From NCBI GenBank assembly GCA_035610835.1, contig CM069449.1:42862768-42926767 (forward strand): a stretch of DNA of 64,000 nt, written 5' to 3'. This document shows, piece by piece, positions 44,141 to 55,247 of this stretch. The translations under genes were made by a program, and so were the position numbers. The stretch is from Ophiura sarsii (Eukaryota > Echinodermata > Ophiuroidea > Amphilepidida > Ophiuridae). Below the pieces are notes generated by a model. It did not search any database. It was not told where the DNA came from and worked only from the letters and a program-made list of their open reading frames with translations. How positions within the stretch are numbered: the first letter of the stretch is position 1; each line of letters starts with the position of its first letter.

Positions 44141-44583
44141 CAGTGGCGTAACCAGCGGGGGGGCAGGGGGGGCGGGAGCCCCCCCACTTGGAACCCTTGC
44201 CCCCCCCCCCGCTTGCCCCCCCAAATGAAATCAAGTACGGCTGTAAATGAAATTTACAAACAAAGTACACACCAAATCCCCCCCAATAATGACATCGTGT
44301 CGGTTGAGATTGGCATTGTCGGTTCATTATGATGGTCAAAAGTACACATATGAAAAATTTTCGCGCGCTACGCGCGCATATGTCTTCCCAAAATGAAATA
44401 TTCTTTGGTACAAGCTTGTTTAGAGCCAAAATGTAGCTCAATCGTCCAAAAAATAGCTGTAAAGTCGCAAATTTGCGCGCGCTTCGCGCGCATCTCTGGA
44501 CTCACAAAATCTTAGGAGCCCCCCCATTTCAAGTCACTGCCCCTTCTTGCCCCCCCAAATGAAAAAGTCTAGTTACGCCACTG
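44141..44583. mobile_element. hAT-type MITE with 8-bp TSD, 443 bp
   Basis: TIRs CAGTGGCGTAACCAG and CTAGTTACGCCACTG are bounded by perfect AACATGCT duplications (44133-44140, 44584-44591). An 8-bp TSD with CAGNGGCG-type ends is the hAT pattern. The interior has C- and G-rich runs near both ends and two palindromic CG-rich motifs (TTCGCGCGCTACGCGCGCAT near 44359 and GCGCGCGCTTCGCGCGCATC near 44473). No transposase. Confidence 0.9.
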
Positions 44584-44591
44584 AACATGCT

Positions 44592-44980
44592 GACGGGCCA
44601 GGTAAAGATACGAAGATTTGAATGTACAGCGACGATATACATGATAGACCTATTACTGTCTAAACTGTACGTGTATTAAACTGCACGCATCAGTAGTCGG
44701 TCTAATTCTGTTTACAGCTTATATTAATGTTGTGGTAAACTTCTTCACGTTATCTGGTTGTGGAACTTTGCACTTTTAAGATAGGTCTATCGTGAAATGT
44801 GATAATTGCGTCGTTCATTAGTGATTATGTAGCCTTAATTACGAATAACAAAGAGGGAAAGATTTATGTGAACACATTGACTGCTATATTCTATTTGTCT
44901 TCCTCTGGACAGTGACGTGACTTTACAGGCGCAGCTTTTACGCACGCGTATGTGTCGTCCATCTTTCAACGCTTGTCTGA
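44592..44980. other. unassigned stretch
   Basis: No repeat or gene recognised between the hAT MITE and the Penelope-like fragment. The open frame of the latter runs into this sequence, but its residues after about 44985 no longer resemble the family. Confidence 0.35.
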
Positions 44981-44984
44981 ATAC

Positions 44985-45420
44985 GCGAGTGTAAGTTTTT
45001 TCATCACTGAGTAGAGTGGTAAGCTTCTTGTCGTACTCATCCGTATCCAAAATCACTGTGGCTTTGCCCTTGTCAGCTGGGAGGATCGTAATTGATTTTA
45101 CTTTTTGTAGCTGTTTTATGGCTTTCCGTTCCTCGCTCGTGATGTTGGACTTGGGCGTTTTTGATGATTTTAACGTACCTACTATTTCCGACCTTAGTTG
45201 TGCTGCTTTTCCTGCTGGTAATTTCCAACACGCTTTTTCACAGGAGACAATGTATTCATCGACGATTGACTGCTGCGTGACAGATTCCGGCGAGACTGCA
45301 TAATTCAGCCCCTTGGCTAAAACTTTGGTTTGCGACTCGGTTGTCTTATATTTTGATAAGTTGATAACCCACCGTTTTAGGCTTACAAGTTGAATAACAT
45401 TTACGACCAACTGATTGAAA
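44985..45420 (-). pseudogene. Penelope-like element, N-terminal RT fragment
   Basis: The minus-strand frame 45410-44835 carries the conserved region ahead of the Penelope-type reverse transcriptase: RWVINLSKYKTTESQTKVLA, KGLNYAVSPESV, KACWKLPAGKAAQLRSEIVG, LKSSKTPKSNITSEERKAIK and ITILPADKGKATVILDTDEY, ending at SDEKTYTRV. The RT core, and the GIY-YIG endonuclease that many members carry, are missing, so it is truncated at the 3' side. The last about 50 codons of the open frame are unrelated read-through. These elements copy themselves onto exposed DNA ends; this piece is inactive. Confidence 0.85.
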
Positions 45421-45485
45421 CTCCGCCCTCTATCGGCGAGAATCGTGCCTATAAAACCAATAGGACAAATCAGAAGGTTGCCAGT

Positions 45486-45520
45486 CAGATGAAGACTCCA
45501 GCTCAGTAAGGAGTCGAAAC
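45486..45520 (+). ncRNA. hammerhead-ribozyme-like motif near the Penelope fragment
   Basis: CAGATGA-A-GACTCC (10-base loop) GGAGTC-GAAAC resembles the conserved core and stem II of a hammerhead ribozyme (CTGANGA ... GAAA). Deviations: A for the invariant T at the second core position and one extra A before stem II; stems I and III are not convincing. Hammerheads are known in terminal repeats of Penelope-like elements. Here the motif is antisense to the RT fragment, as expected for an inverted terminal repeat. Likely degenerate. Confidence 0.3.
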
Positions 45521-45559
45521 GTAACTAGTAAGTACGATTTATTGGATTCGTCAAAAGAA

Positions 45560-45970
45560 CATTTTTATCACATTGTACATACACAGTTTGCTTTATTGCG
45601 ACGTCAATAATATAAACAAATGACAACAAGTATAGGTCCTTGAATGACACAATACCGATAATATTGGACTGCTTTGACAAATTAAATGTTGTAAAATTTC
45701 ATTATCTAAAATTTTATATATTCCGCTTACATGCGCGTAATTCAAGGTGTACTAAGAAATGTTTAAGATATTTATTTGTTTACAAAATTTACTAAGTATT
45801 AAAGATAATCATTATAATTGGCCATTATTGTTATTTCTATTCAGACGATTGGAATGGCGAAAAATGCGGACAGTTTACAAAACGTGTCAAAGTTTGCTTA
45901 TTTTTCAGTCGATTACTTTCATTTTTGGGAGGTTAGACTTGATTAACAACGCTTTATACAGACAACAATA
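45560..45970. other. unassigned stretch
   Basis: A/T-rich; a 70-codon frame at 45759-45971 has no recognisable domain. No repeat assignment. Confidence 0.35.
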
Positions 45971-45973
45971 ATT

Positions 45974-46185
45974 CCATGGTTCAATGCACGCATCAAGGTC
46001 AAATTGCCGTTTCAAATTTATTTTTTATTCACCCTGTATGTGTCATACGTTACTATGGTTACAGCCATACATGCATTCGCTGATTTTCTTGCAAAATATC
46101 AACACAAATGTCACTTCGACGATCGTCATGGGAATCGTTAATCAAGCGTACGAGTAACTTACTCGTTCGCCTGATTAGGCCAACA
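45974..46185 (+). repeat. end fragment of repeat at 1-78 joined to part of family K
   Basis: 45974-46040 matches the window start; 46045-46180 (TGTCATACGTTACTATGGTT, CGTTAATCAAGCGTACGAGT) matches family K at 26000-26135 and 48910-49055. Confidence 0.65.
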
Positions 46186-46189
46186 ACAA

Positions 46190-46860
46190 AAAATTGGTTG
46201 GTTGTCCTCCACACAGTTTGGAGATAAGGCGCGGCCGGGCGGTGTTTTGTTTTAATTCCAAGGGAAGGTCAAGCGTATCATATGAATCATATGAAGCATA
46301 TCATATCATATCAAATCATATGAAGACCCTGATCAAACAACAGAGACTTCTTACACTTCATTTAACATTTCAAAAAATACCTAAATTCAGTAAAATTAAA
46401 TATGGCAAGACATGTACTGCTTGTTACATTATATAACAATAGAATAAAACAAAATATTCATGTGATCTGGTAAGGAAAATTGGTAAACCGGTGCAATATT
46501 GAGATGCATTTAAAACATATGTATTATTATATCTATCATCTGTTATTGCCAAGTCACATGCATGAGAACCGAAGCAGTACATTTATTTGCTTAATTTTCA
46601 GAATCAATGTTTAAAATTCAATATAAATTATGCAATATTTATAAATATATTTACACAGAAAACAGTTCTCAAAAATCAGAATAAATGAAAATACTATAGT
46701 AAATAGGAACTCAAGGTATAAGATACCAGGGCTATGCTATGGGTCATGGGGTATTATGTGGGTTATTTCGGGTCAAATATGTGTCATCCAAGGTCACGTT
46801 TTTGACTTTAAACAAAAAAGAAAAGTGTTTTAATTTTTAAAAAAAGAAAATCAAAACAAA
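46190..46860. other. unassigned stretch with ATCATATGA motifs
   Basis: 46275-46325 has several ATCATATGA/ATCATATC units. The rest is A/T-rich without gene or repeat evidence. Confidence 0.35.
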
Positions 46861-46879
46861 AATGGAGCGGCCCCAAAAC

Positions 46880-47305
46880 AACGATGTTGTTAGGCGGATT
46901 TATGGGCACTTGAGTGGCTTAATGTCGAATTCAAAAGTTGCAAAAGCTCCTATTCACCCCAATTCCAGAAGGGAACTCATACAGGCATCACACACAGACA
47001 AAATCAAGACAAAAGACACCAATTTGGTCTGTTTACTTAACCATGACAATTAATAATTGATTAATTATTGATTTATGCCTCCCATCTCTCACCCTTTTGT
47101 TTTGTTATTGACAATTAATGCTGATGTTCATCGCAATCGATTTATCCAACACGCGACAAACAAATCATTTATAAAAGGCGGGCAAAAATAATGCAGATCT
47201 TACTCGTACAACGCTCTTGCTTGAATAGGGGGGCTTTTGCAACTTTTGAATTCGACCTTAAGCCACTCAAGTGCCCATAAATCCGTCAAACAACATCGTA
47301 GCGCA
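46880..47305. mobile_element. foldback element GATGTTGTT...AACAACATC
   Basis: CGATGTTGTTAGGCGGATTT, then GGGCACTTGAGTGGCTTAAT and GAATTCAAAAGTTGCAAAAG, are mirrored at 47235-47303. Arms are about 75 bp and the loop about 270 bp. The 63-codon frame starting at 46862 is an arm plus loop sequence, not a gene. Confidence 0.8.
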
Positions 47306-47477
47306 ACAAAAGAGGTGTCAAAATGCGCAGAAGATAACTGTGAATCGAATTAATTAATTAATATTTTGCATACTATTTCAGGTTCCGATAAATCTGACCA
47401 TTTGTAAGTGTTTATATACTTTATTGGCGCAGTTTATTTTGAAACGACGTTTTATTGCACAAAGACGGCTGATATTT

Positions 47478-47478
47478 C

Positions 47479-47513
<35 letters not shown>

Positions 47514-47920
47514 CAGCTTTTATATAGCGCCTTTTTTCAACGGATTCAGAGCGCTGTAATTTTGCTGCTGGTGATTAATCAGAATCAGGTCGCATCAACT
47601 AGGGTGCTGCCAATTTCTAGCGCAAACCTATCCGCACTTAAATTGTAACATCCACCAAATTTAATGCAACTCCCCAAATACCATTGGGTCAAGGAAGCTT
47701 TTGATAACCGAAACAACTGATCACCGATTTTGAAAGCAGAAGGAAACCGGAGAACCCGGAAAAACCTGCGAGAGCGTGCATGGATCGTGAAAACCAAATG
47801 CACATAAAGCCCGCGGTCGTGCACAGAATTGACGCGGGTTTCATTGGTGCAAGGCTAGGAAACAATCTGCTGCGCCAACACGCTCCCCAATTAATCCTTA
47901 CAGCTGTAACTTTGTGTAGT
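47478..47920 (-). mobile_element. SINE-like or LINE 3'-end repeat with (AAT)n tail
   Basis: (AAT)11 at 47480-47513 followed by CAGCTTTTATATAGCGCC and AGAGCGCTGTAATTTTG gives the same tail architecture as the LINE at 42259. Further right, GGAAACCGGAGAACCCGGAA, AAACCTGCGAGAGCGTGCAT and TTGGTGCAAGGCTAGG resemble a non-coding repeat I recognise from marine-invertebrate genomes, but I cannot name it. The 141-codon minus frame is spurious. Confidence 0.55.
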
Positions 47921-47985
47921 AGGTAATACAATTGCAAAAATGTAGAAATCCCAGTGTTTATCTTAATTGAGGGCGCAGCCTTTAA

Positions 47986-48361
47986 AAGTATATTATGTGA
48001 TCTTTTCCAGGGGACGCCCTCAATCCTCGAAAACAAATTGGAAGCAGATATTCTTGCAGATTTACTTTTCCGATCATAAATCATAAATATAGTCCATGTT
48101 ACAGAGCGATACAATTCCTAATAACCTCAAAATTATTAGTTTTAGAGTGAATTTAGAGTAAAATTTGAACAAATAGAATGTACCGCTCGGTACAATCTAT
48201 TTTCAAACCATGATTTTGAAGTAATTAGGAATCGTATCGATCTGTTACTTAGAAGATCTTTATAATTCATGATCAAAAATGCAAAACTGCAAGAAAATCT
48301 GCTTTCATAGTAAAAATCAATGATAGAGGGCGCTACTTGGAAAAGATCACATAATATGCCT
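47986..48361. mobile_element. foldback MITE, TTAA target, copy 2 (376 bp)
   Basis: AAGTATATTATGTGATCTTT ... AAAGATCACATAATATGCCT with long arms, between TTAA (47982-47985) and a mutated TTGA (48362-48365). Same family as 26139-26513 but with diverged arms. Confidence 0.8.
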
Positions 48362-48379
48362 TTGACTCATCCCTATGTA

Positions 48380-49260
48380 CCCCTTTAACACGTTTTATAC
48401 CACCCATTCACCAGTCGTAAAACTCGACGAACACGTGCCGCGTGAACAACGAATGAGAACAAAATGCGCAGACGGCGCGCACGAGGAGTGCAATAAGACA
48501 CTTACAATGCACTTCCGCGTGTATGAATACCTTACAATCTTGTACAATTTTTATAATTTTCCGTTTTATATTACAATTACAATTATGACCATATTTAGCA
48601 AGCTGTATATTCTTTTTTCGATATCCTCACGTTAACTTTGTTCTAAGGCCTTCTCTCAGTGCCCCATTTATAAGTCGGCTTGGCAAGATAATAATCTCGC
48701 CATCTCGATCATACTTTTTTGGAAAGTCAAAACAGCTAGATAAATAATCTTTACATACCGATAAAAGTCCAAAAATGTGAGATTGCGCTACAACTACAGC
48801 TAGGTGACGTGACGGATTTGTTACTTCGTTACTTTTAGAAATCAACACGCTTGATTATCCCAGACTTCTCTAGTGTATGGAAAAGGTGAGGAATAACGCA
48901 TCTACGGTATGTGTCAAGCGTTACCATGGTTTCAGCCATACATGCATTCGCTGATTTTCTTGCAAAATATCAACACAACAGTCGCTTTAATTTCGACGAT
49001 CGTCATGGGCGTCGTTAATCAAGCGTACGAGTAACTTACTCGTTCGCTTGATTAACGAAGCCCCTGGAAGCTTTTAGGTTTACAGGCATTTGAGAGGCAA
49101 ATATTCAGCGTTCGGAAGCATTTTGCCATTTTCTCATTTGCCATTTTCTCATTTGCCTATTGCCTATACTAACTAAACAAAACAATGATTCCTACATAAT
49201 GTAGGTAATCAAATAGAAACACAAAGTGTGCACATTCATATTAAAACCAAGAACGTGATT
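48380..49260 (+). repeat. dispersed repeat family K, compact copy
   Basis: Contiguous counterpart of 23890-26640. TTAA at 49052-49055, inside GCTTGATTAACGAAGCCCC, is the unoccupied equivalent of the foldback insertion at 26135-26517. Non-coding. A CT-rich and poly(C) stretch (49290-49386) follows. Confidence 0.8.
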
Positions 49261-50205
49261 GCATGTGCTAACCAAATTCTTTTACTTCTTTACTCCTCTT
49301 CTTCCTTCTTCTTCTTCTCCTGTTCCTCTTTTTTGTAAACCCTTTTGTCAAAGAGGGGCATGGCCTGCCCACCCCCCCCCCCCCCCGGCCACTGCGAGTA
49401 AGGCGTAGCAAATACATAATAACGCACACTGTTTGATAGCTATTTCATAAGCTCATACATTAACAACCTCAAACGTCTAATAGAAAGAACCATTAACACT
49501 CCACGCGTCTATTAGTTTACGAGGGTCATTCAATAAGTCCTACTTCTTACCTAATAACTTTGTTATTATATTAGCTAGTATTATGAAATATTACACAAAT
49601 GTAGCTTGGAATTTCAGCTACAAATCCATAGTAAATTAATCTGAGTAATGGTTGTACATTTTCTGTAGATGCAGTGAAAGCCAAACCTCCAATTAGTGTA
49701 GCGGAAACGGATGAGAAACAGCAAAATACCGCCGAAGTGTTACTCAATTGGCATACCGTAGATTATCAGCATTTGGCACCTTTTTATCTCTGATATACAG
49801 GGCGCCATCTCGCGATCAAAACGGCTTTTAAAAAGTTATTCTTAAAGGGGCGTGTTCCTCTCAAGTGTTTGTCCAGGACAAAAATCACAAGACTCGCTAC
49901 GCACCCTAGTCCTCGCGTACCCGAAAAAAGCCCATGATGCAATGATAAGTCGTGAATGACGTGACATTAATCGACAACATCATGTGTGTACGAACGAAAT
50001 ATATATCTAGAATTGTTTCAAAAAGTAGTGTTATTCGTTACATTTAAATCAGAATTACATTATATTATAAATACACAACTTCTGGGCGAGAACGCTATCT
50101 TAAAACCGCAAAAATAAAGAAATAGAAAGCATTTTAAACCTCCGATTTAGAGGAAAGTGGTATGTTGAACGATAAATCTTTCTTTCTTGCTGATTTCACA
50201 AAGCG

Positions 50206-50277
50206 CACAGTTAGCTAAGCGGTAGAGCATCGGACTATTAAACAGAAGGTCGTGAGTTCGAATCATACCACGGCGAT
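50206..50277 (+). tRNA. tRNA-like module with A and B boxes (probable pseudogene or SINE head)
   Basis: TTAGCTAAGCGGTAGAGCA matches the internal A box and D arm; GAGTTCGAATCATAC matches the B box and T arm. The anticodon loop would read CTATTAA (ATT). Anticodon stem (TCGGA/ACAGA), acceptor and T stems contain mismatches, so a functional tRNA is unlikely. A tRNA-derived SINE head or pseudogene fits better. Confidence 0.5.
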
Positions 50278-50417
50278 ACATCCCCTCGTGTCTTAGTTAA
50301 CTCAGACCCTGATATTTGATTATAAGGATTCATATTGAATCGATTTATAAAGGAATAAATCCTAGAAAGACTCTGACAAACTGGCGTGAATTAAATGAAC
50401 AATGACCTTAAAAATAC

Positions 50418-50508
50418 ACGGTCTCGAACCCGGTCCCTCTTCATTATCGCGGCAAAGAACAAGCAATGCTCTATAGACAGATGACAGCTGAACGAGCGCT
50501 AATGTGTA
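50418..50508 (-). tRNA. second tRNA-like module, convergent
   Basis: Reverse complement gives TTCAGCTGTCATCTGTCTAT with AGAGCA (expanded A-box region) and an exact B box GGGTTCGAGACC. The D loop is enlarged and the anticodon region is not foldable with confidence. It faces the module at 50206 with about 140 bp between them. Confidence 0.35.
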
Positions 50509-51218
50509 TTATAAAGCCATTGTTGAGCGTCTCAAGCGACCGAAATACATGTAGTAAATATTATTTATTTGTTGGCCTATAAGCATGATTTATATTAAAA
50601 TGGGTAACCATTTTGCACCCACGAAATTGCACAGGATATTTTTGGTGAGTGTAGCGTGTGTTTTTGGAAGGCAAATGAAATATAGTTAGCCAGCTCCCGT
50701 GTAATTATCCATGGATATTCATATCGGGGTTACATATTCAAACAATACGTTCCCCACTAATGACTTATAGACGCACAATTATCTTGAGTATACAGTTCAT
50801 CCCAAATTCAATTTACCTTGCTTTTATCTCATGACGTACTAGTTACTAGGCGTATAATATTTTGAAGAGGTGAGAAAACATTTTTAAATATCGTTAAATC
50901 ATGTTGAAACGGTGTTTTATGAAAACATAGTATATAGATGATTGTGTTTGTTTTGTCTGTTGGTTTCCAATAGCAATATGATTGTTTATTCATTACAATT
51001 TAGGTCTATCTGGACATACAATCCAAAATCAGATTTGTATGCGACAATATTGCAAATGAAATAACTGTAAGACAAAGTACACTTAACTCGAAAACTCAAA
51101 TTGAATCAAATTGAAGAATATTAATGATGAACCATAACAAACAACAGTTTGAAATAGAAAGAAACCGTAGCAGACAAGAGATTGAGAGAATAGTTTTGTT
51201 TCTTTCAAACAGGTTTAA

Positions 51219-51438
51219 CACTTTCCACGTGGTTATTAGTTTAACCATACAAAACAAATGATTTAAAAGCCTTTCCCAACTTTAAAGTCTTATTTTGAGA
51301 ATTACTTAACCAAGGCATGTTTGTACTTATTTTAATGCATTTCCTATGGTGATTTCAGATATGGTAATTTCGACATTTTTGAAACGCTTTGTTCAATTTT
51401 AGAACTGTCGTCTGCAGACGCCTGCCGCGTGGAAAGTG
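51219..51438. mobile_element. short family-F MITE, 220 bp
   Basis: CACTTTCCACGTGGTTATTA ... GCCTGCCGCGTGGAAAGTG: 14-bp TIR CACTTTCCACGYGG around the F core (GCATGTTTGTACTTATTTTA, GTCGTCTGCAGACGCCTGCC). Appears to be a self-contained short form of family F. 51440-52460 holds small open frames only. Confidence 0.65.
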
Positions 51439-52463
51439 TGATCATACATTTGTTTGCATTTTGCCAAAAAGGTGAAATTACCATGTCTTGATTTTTCTTT
51501 TCTCAGAAGTTCAACTTCAAAATTCATCGAGCAGATGGTAAATGGGAAAGTATTACCACGAATCTTTTTCTATCTCACCGTTTTTGGTACTGAAACACCG
51601 CCAGACCGCCACAACTTTGTGCGCAAAACCATATTTCACCAACATACACACGCGGATTATTAAAGACACGGGTTGTAAACACGTGGTGGTTTTTTGTGTG
51701 TGGATGACTCAGAGTCATCCACTAATGCCAAAACACCTTCGGCCAATCGGAAACATTTGGAACCGATCGAATATTTTCGGATTTGAAAAGTTCTATTGTG
51801 TTTTTGTTTGTTATGAATAGGCCTATCACGATTGATTATTACTCAGTACTCTCATGATATGAAGAAATGCGTTCATCAAGGATTCAACAGTGTTGGCTAA
51901 TTGAAAAGAGAATGATTGAGTAACCATCCGCGCAAATGAAAATCTCAGAAAATGCACAAGATTGATTGTAATTCGCTGGCATAAGTACTCACGCAATCAA
52001 AACGTATTCAGTAAGTAAATATTACAATACTACATTGATCGCTAAGATACAATCTGGCCTCACTGCACACATTTAGATCGAAGTATTATTATAATTAAAA
52101 GACATAAAACAGATCAACATAAGGCTAATGCGGTTCCACAGGGTATCAAATCCACACAAAAATTCCACTATCCTATCACACAAACCGTGAAAGACGTGAA
52201 CCGCGTATTTTAGTTTTAAAGATGCATTTCCCTTTCTTGAAGTTTGCATTTGGAGCAAATTTTAAAATCGGTGGTATGAAACAAGAAAATCGATTCAAGG
52301 ACGTAATGCATAACCCGATTAACTACGTAACAATTGGCTTTTACCGATCCCACTTATGAGACTACAGTGTAGCTGTAGGGTCTCTCCATAATTCGATGGA
52401 ACGGAATATAATGTACAGCTCATTCATTTTGCAGTGAAATTGCAAAAGAAGAAGAAAAAAACA

Positions 52464-52574
52464 GCAATGTATTGCTAGACGTCCCGTAACTCAAGTGCGC
52501 ATGCTCAAACCAATTAAAATACGTTGTAGCTATACACGGTTTATTCCGCACGGGACGTGAGGCAAGATATAGCC
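52464..52574. mobile_element. 110-bp MITE, copy 2
   Basis: GCAATGTATTGCTAGACGTC ... CACGGGACGTGAGGCAAGAT; differs from 29814-29923 at only a handful of positions. Confidence 0.8.
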
Positions 52575-52660
52575 AAAAAAACAAATAACGAAATCCTCCC
52601 AGACAATCTTGCAAATTTCAAGAAATATAAATATAGTAAAAAAACAGAAAAAAAATATTG

Positions 52661-52735
52661 CGCTGGCAGAATTAGATCCTCTGACCTCGTGGTTGTCAGA
52701 CGAATGCTTTACCATGTGAGCTAATGAAGGTGACA
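52661..52735 (-). tRNA. degenerate tRNA-like module
   Basis: Reverse complement: TTAGCTCACATGGTAAAGCA (A box/D arm) and CAGAG-GATCTAA-TTCTG (5-bp T stem with 7-base loop; B box altered). A putative GAC anticodon in CTGACAA is tentative because the stem does not close properly. Probably a pseudogene or SINE head. Confidence 0.35.
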
Positions 52736-53164
52736 CATACACATGACTGAAAATAAAATTACATATGGTTCAAAATTCAACTATCCCCTAAATTGGAGCC
52801 TAAACATGCTTTTTATCTCTATATTGTGTGTTTTTAACATAGGCTCTCGCCTAAAAGTTGATCATATGTTTAAGAAGATAGTAATTCTGATATCATTATA
52901 ATGCATAATACTACTTTGCGAAACGATTCTCGATACCTATTTCGTTCGTACCGTACATACATGTACATTTCACGATATCACCATCCATAAGTGTAGACAC
53001 ACGGAGACTCGGGTACGAAGGGGGTTATGTGACTTTTGTCCAGGTCAAACACTTGAGAGGAATAAGCCTCTTTAAGAATAACTTTTTAAAAGCCGTTTTG
53101 ATCGCGAGATGGCGCCCGGTATATCAGAGATAAAAAGGTGCCAAAATGCTGATAATCTGCGGTA

Positions 53165-54800
53165 TGTTAAGAGATAAAACGTAGGTATCTGTCAATTATA
53201 ACCGTTCTAAATATCAAATATCTCTTGAACAGACTATACATAATAAAAGTTAATGATTTCTTTGAAAAAATATGCCCTTTGATTAGCCACAACCAGATCA
53301 GGAAAACCATTACTTTAACCCCTCCCCTAGAGAACCTAGCACTTGAAAAGTCATATATGATTTTCACAAGACCTAAGAGATCTTCCATATATATACAGGA
53401 CTAAAGCAAGAATTGCAAGTCTCTCGAAGATATAATTTTCTATCATTGCCTATACTACCTGATCATTTATTCTGACGAGTGTTCTTAAGGAATACTCAAA
53501 AGGTGTTTTTTATGTTAAATATTTCACATAGGAGGCATCACTGTGGCTTAACTTGTAATTTGACCAATTAGCAGTATTCCAGTACATGCCAAAGGCAAAT
53601 CAATACATTCGAGTAGATATAACATTATTTGCAATCCTACAGGTATTAATATTGCTTCAAATCTTACCCGTTAGAGTCATATATTACATTGAAGCTTAGG
53701 TAACAGCGTTTCAAAAAATGTGCGTTATTTTGATCTAGTTGCTATGGTAACCAGACAAGGCCTCTAATTGGCTAATCACTGGGACACAGATAACTAGAAA
53801 ACTAAATGTTGCATGTTCACCATACTTTGGTAGATGATGTATGGGAACAATGCGCACGAACCAATGAAGCCGGATTTTTTATACGATTGCCATGGTAACC
53901 AAGAACCGACCAATCAGGTAATGTTACGGTATATTTCAAATTTGGAAAGATAAATTGAAAATCCGGCTTCATTTGTTCATTCCTCTATTCGAGCTTATTA
54001 TCCATTCCAAATATCACCCTGATACGAGGTTTCGTTTTCTAGTTATCTTTGTACCAATATTGCAAGTTTGAGTGTTTTATAGTTTTGAGATATCGTACAA
54101 AACGTATGAAAAATATTAAAATTGGCTAGAAAAATAAAAGTTGACATTTTGGATAAAAATAGTTGTTCAATTACGGAGGAGCATAAATTTAGACACATTT
54201 TGAGCCATTTTGGGTGAAAATAGCAATTATATTAGCATTTTTATTGATTTTTAAAGATAAATGGCTTAAAAATAGCCGGGTGAGATAAATAAAGAAATAC
54301 ATAAGAAATTACGTTGACTTTGAAATTTCGATGATTTATGATGTGCAATTAATTATTTTAATATTTTAATAAATAAATTTGATCAAATGTTACAATTATT
54401 TGATCAAAAAATAATTAAAACTGAAAATGCTTAAAATCGCAGGGTGAGCGTTTTCTACATACAAATGTATACAAAATACCACCGATATTTTGAGACACCC
54501 GAAACTCAATTGACCATAACGTCAGAACTGAAAATCCAATTGACCGCAAACAAAAAGCATTTTAAAGCAGAGACTTAGCAGTTTCCTTCTGTGCTAATAT
54601 CTTATTTTTGTCTAAAGCACTGAATTTTAATATCTGACCAACCTAGAACCCCCCCCCCCCCCCCCCCCCCTTAAGTAGGCCATATGTGATAATTGTGAAA
54701 TATATTCATGTACCTTTTATTGATGTTTATTTTACATATTTAAATCATTCTTTTCTATCTAACCATACGTTACGGACCCCCCCCCCCCCCCCCCCCGAAT
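53165..54800. other. inserted or unassigned DNA, partly shared with 12.1 kb
   Basis: 53700-53806 (GTGCGTTATTTTGATCTAGT, GACAAGGCCTCTAATTGGCT) matches the core of the TTAA element at 12130-12260, and AGTTATCTTTGTACCAATAT near 54036 is its partial inverse. Two long C runs (54651-54670 and 54777-54796). No coding sequence recognised. Confidence 0.5.
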
Positions 54801-55024
54801 AACATGTATTTATTTTTAAGGTAATTTACCGTTTTCGTTGTCCAAAATCGCTCTCCTACTTTGACCGCATCGTAACATAAGTGAAACAGGTATCAATTAT
54901 GACGTATCATGCATGAAAGTATAGCTATGATATATAGAGCTATAATTATGACAAATGTCATGAGACTGACATTCATATTAGCGATGTTATGAGTGAGGAG
55001 GACGAACATATTGAATGACCATCG

Positions 55025-55247
55025 TTCCATATACAAAACAAATTATTCAGAAATCTTTCCCATTTTTTTAAATTCTATCTCAAGGATAACTGAACCAATA
55101 CTTGGCATGTTTGTACTTATTTCAATGCATTTCTCATGTTGAGTCCAAATTTGGTAATGAAATCTAATGATTTTGACATTTTTGAAACATTTTGTGACAT
55201 TTTGGAATGTCGTCTGCTGACGCCTGCAGCGTGGAAAATGTATAGAT
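55025..55247 (+). repeat. family F segment between the mariner element and the LINE
   Basis: CAATACTTGGCATGTTTGTA, CATTTTGTGACATTTTGGAA and GTCGTCTGCTGACGCCTGCA match 27840-27965. It continues after the LINE at 58950 (GACACATGTCAGTAATTG). Confidence 0.8.

Larger units (their letters stand above)
49756..53162. mobile_element. 3.4-kb TIR element (CCGYAGATTATCAGCATTT)
   Basis: About 150-bp inverted arms: GATTATCAGCATTTGGCACC, GGCGCCATCTCGCGATCAAA and ACGGCTTTTAAAAAGTTATT at 49761-49850 reappear inverted at 53075-53162. TA occurs outside both ends (49754-49755, 53163-53164). The interior contains tRNA-like modules (50206, 50428, 52661), a family-F MITE and a 110-bp MITE, and 50520-51200 without recognised features. 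No transposase frame; the longest frames are short and unrecognised. Confidence 0.78.
49520..55024. mobile_element. mariner-type element copy B, split by about 5 kb of insertions
   Basis: The left half 49520-49745 ((TA)CGAGGGTCATTCAATAAGT) and right half about 54800-55024 (ending ATTGAATGACCATCG) correspond to copy A at 7786-8395. The middle about 300 bp of copy A is replaced by 49756-54799. It lies in repeat family F, whose flanks are at 49490-49519 and 55025-55247. Confidence 0.78.

Noticed and set aside
44835..44985. C-terminal 50 codons of the Penelope-like frame
   Set aside because: Similarity to the family stops after the TYTRV motif; the rest is read-through into unrelated sequence.
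46862..47053. 63-codon protein starting MERPQNN
   Set aside because: It lies in one arm and the loop of a foldback element; no domain and no conservation signal.
47585..48114. 141-codon minus-strand frame
   Set aside because: It spans a SINE-like repeat and one arm of a foldback MITE; no protein motif.
50206..50277. Functional tRNA-Asn (anticodon ATT)
   Set aside because: The internal promoter boxes are good but acceptor, anticodon and T stems have mismatches, and ATT is an unusual anticodon; called tRNA-like only.
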